Shown piece by piece: positions 58,396 through 64,000 of a DNA stretch of 64,000 nucleotides. The first letter of the stretch is position 1, and each line of letters starts with the position of its first letter. The notes below the pieces were generated by a model that worked only from the letters and a program-made list of their open reading frames with translations, did not search any database and was not told the DNA's origin. Source of the DNA: Bryopsis sp. KO-2023 (lineage: Eukaryota; Chlorophyta; Ulvophyceae; Bryopsidales; Bryopsidaceae); the NCBI GenBank assembly GCA_030272585.1, contig BSYQ01000001.1, positions 5,890,001 through 5,954,000 on the forward strand, read 5' to 3'. A program made the position numbers and the translations under genes.

Positions 58396-61300
58396 TTACG
58401 AGTTCAATAAACTGAAAACCGGGGGGATTGGATGGAGAAACATGAAACAATTTCCACCGCACAGCAACCTGTTACAAAATCCCTGGACCCAGAGAGAGTA
58501 TGGATCGAGGCAAATGCTCGAGAAAAAAACGCACCTGTAACCTTTCACAAAGTACAGCAACTTGGATGCCTTTTGCAGGTTGACTTTGGTGACCAGGTTG
58601 TAGCCTCGATATGGTCTGGCCAAGCTTTCCAGGACGCCACGGGTCAATGTGGAGTAAACCACGTTTTCTGGTTGTGCCATCACTCGCGAGATTGCAGAGT
58701 CCTAGAATCATCCAACACCCCCCAAAAACTCGAAGCTGTTAAAAAGTCGTATTAGGGACAGTTCCCATGTTTGACATGGGGGTGGGGGGTAGGGTTGTGC
58801 ATGTGACCGGAATAGGACACGTTCGTCAGACATGGGAGCACAGTCCCCTTAACGAGATGTAAAAAAACTGACTACATGCAAGGAAAAAAATGAAGAAAAC
58901 AGAAAGTTTGGTATGGATGTTGCTGAAGCTGAGTTGGTAGGGTCGTTTTCAATTGGAATAAATTTGCCGATTTCTTCTTCGTGTGGCACAAAAATTGGCA
59001 ATATCTTCCATGCAATTTTGATGGGGTATTTGTTGAAACAAACGCAACCGACTTAAGGAAGCAAGGGTGTTCATGAAAAAGGCCTCCTCACCTTTGATGA
59101 TTTGTTCTGCTTTCCGTTTTTCAGTTTTATTCTCAATGTCTGAAAGCTGGAGCCGATCAGCGGTGCTGCCAACAAGGCAGCCACCACAGCTTCATCTGCA
59201 GGTTTCGAAAGCTGCACTTGGTTGTCCAGTGCTCCAAGCAGATCCAGCAACAAACAATTCCTCAAAGGCTCATCCCTTTTTTTATATCATTTTTTTCACA
59301 AAAGAAAAGCCAGATTCAGAAAACCCCAAGAAAAACCTGCAGCAAGCACTCATGACAGACATCATTGCCTTTCTTATTCCCCACCGAGACGACCGTTATC
59401 TTTGGGTTTCCCCAACAGAAAAAAATTCCATCAGATGCAAAATTAAGACTACAAAAAGAAAACAGTCTGGAAAAAACTCACAGAAATCAACAACGGCCAA
59501 ACATTGTGCAAGTTGAACGAAGGGTCAGATTCTTACTGTGAGTGTCCGGATTTCTTCAAAAACTCCACCAGGCTTGGAAATATATGATTCAAAACTCTGT
59601 GCTTCCACATCAGCTCCATGGATACTTTTGCATATCCATATCCAAGGATGGAATGGACTTCTAACTGGGCCCTAGACTGACATAGATCAACCTCAAGTTA
59701 GACGAAAGCCCTGGCAGCTCTTTATTCGATGCATGAGTTTGTCAGATTCGTTTCGGAGGCACCGTGTGGGAATCGTGCCAAACAGGAATTAAAAAACCCG
59801 ACCTTTGCTCAGGTATTTTCAGCACAGTTCCTCCGAGCTCCACCATTGCCTCGACTGTTTTTTCATCTATGGTGAGTCCTGAAACCACAAATATTTAAAA
59901 GCAAAAAATCCTCACTATATACCATGCTGAAATGCATTTGATAAACCCATTGAGCCATGTTTGCAACGAGGAAGTCCCCCACCCCCCCAAAAAAAACAAA
60001 AAAACAGGGGGTCTGAAAACTACAAGGCCCGGACAGAAACTCCTCACCAACTCGGCCGGCGAATCTGATTGCCCTAAGGATCCGAGCCGGGTCCTCCTCG
60101 AACGACGCAATCGGATTTCCAATGGTTGCCAGCCGCCTTCTTTTGAGATCGTCCATGCCTCCGGTGTAATCGAATATTACTTGAGAACAGGGGTCATAAA
60201 ACAGCGAGTTGACCGTAAAATCTCTTTTTCGTGCATTCATTTGCCTGGCTTCCGCCCAAGTTACAGCTTTGCCATAAATCTTCTCCAAATTTGCCCTCGC
60301 ATGATTCTGCACAGAAAAAATGGGGATTCTTATAATGATTGTTTATTTCGAAAAAAAGTGCAAGCCTGATTCAGGCATGCTCTTTCTGACACAATGTTGA
60401 AACATTTCCTTTCGAATCAACGTTTCCTCTTCAAAGTTTGGAATGAAGAGGGATTTTTGTTTTTTAAGATGTATGTATATATACATATCCCCACACATAG
60501 TGCTTTCATTACTTTTGCTGGAGTGAGGAGCTGATTCATGTCTGGTGGCAGCACAATGTGCGTAGGAACCCCGGTGGAGAAACTGGAGACCTCAACATCC
60601 TTTTGCCCCGAGTTGATGGTGCAAATGGGAAACCGCCTTCCAATTATGACACATCTATCGAAAAGCTTTTTCACCTTGCAAAAATACGAAACAAAAAAAC
60701 AAAAAAACATGAGGGTGCCTTAAGAATTCGATCTCTGACAAAACGAAAAAGAGGAATGCAAAAAGACCCGATCCAGTCCCAATGTTAATAAATTGGAGAT
60801 TCATCAAATATTTTGGATTTTTTGGGGGGTGGCAGGCATATCTGCTGTAAGGTTTTTCTTATCAAAGGTTGTGAGTGGAGTTTGGTTGCAACTAGATTGA
60901 CTAGGAAAAAGTTGAGATTTTGAATGCCCCAGGTAAAGCGGAGACACCGTTTGATCTTCATTGCCAATTGTGAAAACGAAAACGAGCCTCAAAATTTACC
61001 TGGTTCAATTCAGCGCTGGTGATGATGTCAATATCTTTTGGAGTCCTTCCAAGGATGAGGTCTCTGACAGTTCCTCCCACCAAGAATGCCACATGACCTT
61101 CAAGCAGCAAACCCCCAAAAAATATCTTGAGTAAAGATAGAAAAAAAGCACCCACCCACTTCGTTTTATTGTAGCACTGCTAGGCCGTTGTCAGCGTGTG
61201 TAAGTCGAAGCCAGTGCCAGGATAACAAAACGCATTTAAACCTACCTGCATTCCGCAACTTAGACAACACCACCCATGCCTGGTGAGAGACGTCCGCTTG

Positions 61301-61531
61301 CCTAATTGGATGTTGGGTTTCTTCTACGACAGTGTGAGGGAACATCGTTCGGACCGCCTCAGATCTCCCGCTCGTCGAGGGCTGCTCCCCTGCCTCCTCT
61401 GGCGCCGAGCTCTGGAACCTATTCCAGACGCTCGTACCCTCGTTCATCGAAACGGTTTGCTTGGGCACCAACGGCAAAAAGTCGGCGAGGTCCGTCCAGC
61501 TGCGACGGAAGGACCTTGCATTTCGGAGCAT
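58396..61531 (-). CDS. Poly(A) polymerase / CCA-adding enzyme (class II nucleotidyltransferase), organelle-type
   Basis: This class II nucleotidyltransferase of the bacterial PcnB/CCA family either completes tRNA 3' ends or adds A-tails to RNA. Exon 1 (from ATG 61531) is a basic presequence (MLRNARSFRRSWTDLADFL) and ends near 61245. The head domain follows: VAFLVGGTVRDLILGR and KDIDIITSAELNQ with the catalytic Asp pair (~61.05 kb). Then come VKKLFDRCVIIGRRFPI (~60.65 kb), KRDFTVNSLFYDP with YTGGMDDLKRRRL, and EEDPARILRAIRFAGRVG (~60.07 kb). LTIDEKTVEAMVELGG (~59.85 kb), FPSLVEFFEEI (~59.55 kb) and CLLLDLLGALDNQVQLSKPA (~59.22 kb) belong to the helical body. The 3' end near 58.4 kb is poorly defined. 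Whether it is the CCA or the poly(A) enzyme cannot be told by eye. Confidence 0.85.
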
Positions 61532-61775
61532 TTGCAAGTGTGGGGCGCTTCGACGAACGTCCCCAACAGCTCTGCGTGCGTTGCCAGCAAGGAGGAAACG
61601 CTGGTGTGCTGCTCTGCCAGTATCATTCGAATGAAACCCAAATTCTGGACACACTAATTATCAGTGCCGCCGATGGTGACTAATATTAAGTACTAAGTCG
61701 GCGCACCACACTTGTTTCGTTGAAGCATCGTGTGGGCAGTGGTGGTGGTGGTTTTGGTTTCGGTCGAAACACAAG
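61532..61775. promoter_or_regulatory. Bidirectional promoter region
   Basis: 244 bp between the start codons of the minus-strand nucleotidyltransferase and plus-strand UTP11, so both promoters and 5' UTRs must fit here. A GTGG repeat lies just before the UTP11 start. No TATA box is evident. Confidence 0.45.
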
Positions 61776-64000
61776 ATGGCGACTTTAAAGAAGTATTTGA
61801 AGAAGCGCACATACAGAGAGAGGGACCAGCCGTGAGTGCCTTTTTTGTACTGCATCCTGTGACTTTTCTGAAGCGAAGTTTGCTGGCACTTCAAGAAGAA
61901 AAGCAGAGTCGAAATCTTATTCAGGAAACTTAGATGGCAGGGTCGAAATGCAGTGATACAACAGCAGTGGTTAGGAATTGAGGGATGGTTTATTCATAAG
62001 CTGCATTTATAAGTTTTTGTTTAGGATGACAATTTATAATTTATTTTATTTTTTATTTTATCAATCGTCAAGTATTCTAGAGTATTGCAGCATAGTTTAT
62101 AAAGGGATTTGAACCCCCGTGTTTTCCATTTCACAGAGCATCCAGGACACAGTTTGGACTTCTGGAAAAACACAAAGACTATGTGCAGAGAGCCCGGAGA
62201 TTCCAAAGGCAGAGAAAAACCATCGAGGTGAAAGTCGTTCATGCATCAAATTTCTGTTCCTTTCATTTCTTTGAGGGGTTTCTTTTTTAATCGATGTGCA
62301 TTTTAAAGCCCCATGGAGCCCCTCTCCGGTGCAAATGAGTGACATGGCGCATTTCCTGTTGAATTTATCAAATTTCAGGCTATTTTTCGGCAGCAGACCC
62401 AGTGAGGACAGCGTAGAAAGAGAAACGTTTCGTTGGACATTGCATTTGTACTGGCAGTTGACCAAAAAAAAAATCGAATGATGACTTTTGTTTTGAGTGC
62501 TTGGGATGGATGTAAATTAAACTCCACCATGGGTGCATGTGACAGATATTCAACAGGAATAAGTGTCTCGTGTGTGTGTGGGTGCGTTCTTCGAACAAAA
62601 ACAGACTTTGCAAAAAAAAGCTGCCGAAAAGAATCCCGATGAGTTTCATTTTTCCATGGAATATCAGAGGACCAATCAAGGAGTTCCCATTCAGTAGGTG
62701 TCTTTTTCTTCGTCAGCTTCAAAATCGTCGCATGTTTTTTTGAATTCCAAGAAGGGCCAATCGAAATGCATGGACCATGTTTTCGCTCTGAATGGTCTTT
62801 TGAACTGTGGGGTTGTGCGAATGTCTTTTCGCGAGAAGGTTGGGCTTCTTTCCCCATGGTTGTGGATGATTGTTTCGATTTTTGACGGACAGGCAAGAGG
62901 GAAGAAAGCTGAGCGCCGAGGAGGAAGCTTTGTTAGAATCACAGGACCAAAATTATGTGAATCTGAAACTGATGCAAGAACGAAAGGTGGGCCTTCATCG
63001 ACTGAAGAAAAGAGAGTAAATTTTTTTTTTTTGCACTTTATTCTCATGGGTTTGTTGTTTTTTGACTGTGCACACCAATGCTCTTCTTCTTAAAGCGTGC
63101 AGTGTCTCCACGCATTCTGACATTTTTCCCCACCCACTGACTTTTTTTTGTCAGAAATTGGATAAGCTTTCGGCACAATTACACTTTATCGGGGTGCCTG
63201 CATCAAACAAGCACATCGTGTTTGCCGATTCCGTTAAAGAGGCCAAGAAGTTTTCCCCCTCTGAATATTTCGACACACCCGAAGAGCTGTTGAGTCGGTC
63301 TTTCAACAGGCCCAGGAGAAAGCAGTTGGAGGAGAGAGTTGTGCATGGGGCTAAAGACATTGACTTGGCAGCGATAGAAAGGTAGCAGCATTTGATAGAG
63401 GATTGTGTCGATCGAGTGTACCTTTGAAAACGCTCTTAACATGATGGAGAGGAAAATTATGCAACAACCAAATCACCACATTTGTTACATACATCATAGC
63501 TGAAATTGGTAGTTTCCTCTGCAAGACCCCCATACAGGCAAAGATAAAGATCAATGGGGTAATGGATTTTTTTGGTTTTATTTTTTTCTGGGGAAGTTTC
63601 TGGAATTTTGTTGGGATTTGATGTTCCGTGTTGATTGTTCGAGTGTGTCGCTGATTCATCCATGAGGCAAATTTTCCTCAATTTCGAGATAAATGTCGGT
63701 GGCGGTATAAATTTGTTTTGAGCAGATCTCTCACAATGCCTTTCGATTGTCATAGATCACGGACGAAAAGGTACAAAGTTTTGGAGCAGAGGGTGCAGCG
63801 ATGCGATAAGCTTGCCTCGGTGGCTGAGAGATTTGCTTTGAGAAAACAACTGGCGGTGAGAAAATAGGACACAAATCAGGAACAAGCGAAGGTTTTAGCG
63901 AGTTGCACAGGAGCTGCATGAGCATCAAGATATTTATGATGAAAAGTCAATGGAGAAAAGTCGGGCATTTCTTCCGCCCCCCCCCATTGGAAAAATAAAA
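61776..64000 (+). CDS. UTP11: UTP11 small-subunit processome factor (3' end beyond window)
   Basis: UTP11 is a nucleolar U3-snoRNP component needed for 18S rRNA processing. Exon 1 is 61776-61831 (MATLKKYLKKRTYRERDQP). Exon 2 is 62137-62227 (FGLLEKHKDYVQRARRFQRQ). Exon 3 ends near 62695 (KKAAEKNPDEFHFSMEYQRT). Exon 4 (~62893-62986) reads GRKLSAEEEALLESQDQNYV. Exon 5 (~63154-63382) reads HFIGVPASNKHIVFADSVKE, then FDTPEELLSRSFNRPRR. Exon 6 (~63755-63853) reads YKVLEQRVQRCDKLASVAER. All follow the family order. A further block after the AG at 63898 (VAQELHEHQDIYDEK) is open to the right edge, so the C-terminus is cut off by the window. Introns are 60-650 bases with GT-AG ends. Confidence 0.93.

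Noticed and set aside
62100-62120. Minus-strand GGGGGTTCAAATCCC, resembling a tRNA T-arm
   Set aside because: Only three stem pairs form and no acceptor or D-arm is present; it lies in a UTP11 intron.

Overview
This is a nuclear segment of a eukaryote with split genes. Most exons end at GT and the next begin after AG, and introns run from about 55 to several hundred bases. Some genes, such as the mTERF-like and LRR genes, are intronless. Several genes are of plant or algal type: a fatty-acid 2-hydroxylase without a cytochrome b5 domain, a group I (VIP1-like) bZIP factor, a kinesin-12 motor, an ArgJ with a presequence, and an organelle-type poly(A) polymerase/CCA-adding enzyme. I read the source as a photosynthetic protist or alga. 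I cannot fix the lineage; a chlorarachniophyte-like alga is only a guess.

Layout. A short inverted-repeat transposon (740-1544) sits just upstream of NUP155 (1700-9232, +). From 9.2 to 16.3 kb lies an accessory patch with a 357-bp MITE (9969-10325), two copies of a ~550-bp element with an expanded hexamer tract, and decayed coding stretches. Then come an mTERF-like gene (17147-18070, +), a membrane LRR receptor without kinase (19094-21211, +), fatty-acid 2-hydroxylase (22825-23541, -) and, divergent from it, a CWF19L1-like splicing factor carrying an extra RRM (23903-29268, +). A ~3.9-kb pyrimidine-rich stretch without genes separates it from a convergent kinesin-12 (33156-38012, -). Next are an unrecognised small gene that overlaps the CCT1 stop codon, CCT1/TCP-1 alpha (39303-42283, -), and a second unrecognised gene (42447-43411, -). 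Divergent from the latter by about 70 bp is a gene joining a RAMA domain to a CW zinc finger (43481-45765, +). Then follow ArgJ (46615-49231, +), the bZIP factor (50875-52724, +), an Alba-domain protein (53439-54408, +), USB1 (55530-57878, +), a poly(A) polymerase/CCA-adding enzyme (58396-61531, -) and UTP11, which runs off the right edge (61776-64000, +).

Function. Most genes are housekeeping: nuclear pore, splicing, U6 and rRNA processing, chaperonin, arginine synthesis. The right-hand 10 kb holds four neighbouring RNA-handling genes. The most unusual protein is the RAMA-CW fusion, whose domains suggest a reader that couples DNA adenine methylation with histone H3K4 methylation. Exon borders were placed by eye from reading frame, splice consensus and family conservation, and small errors are likely.
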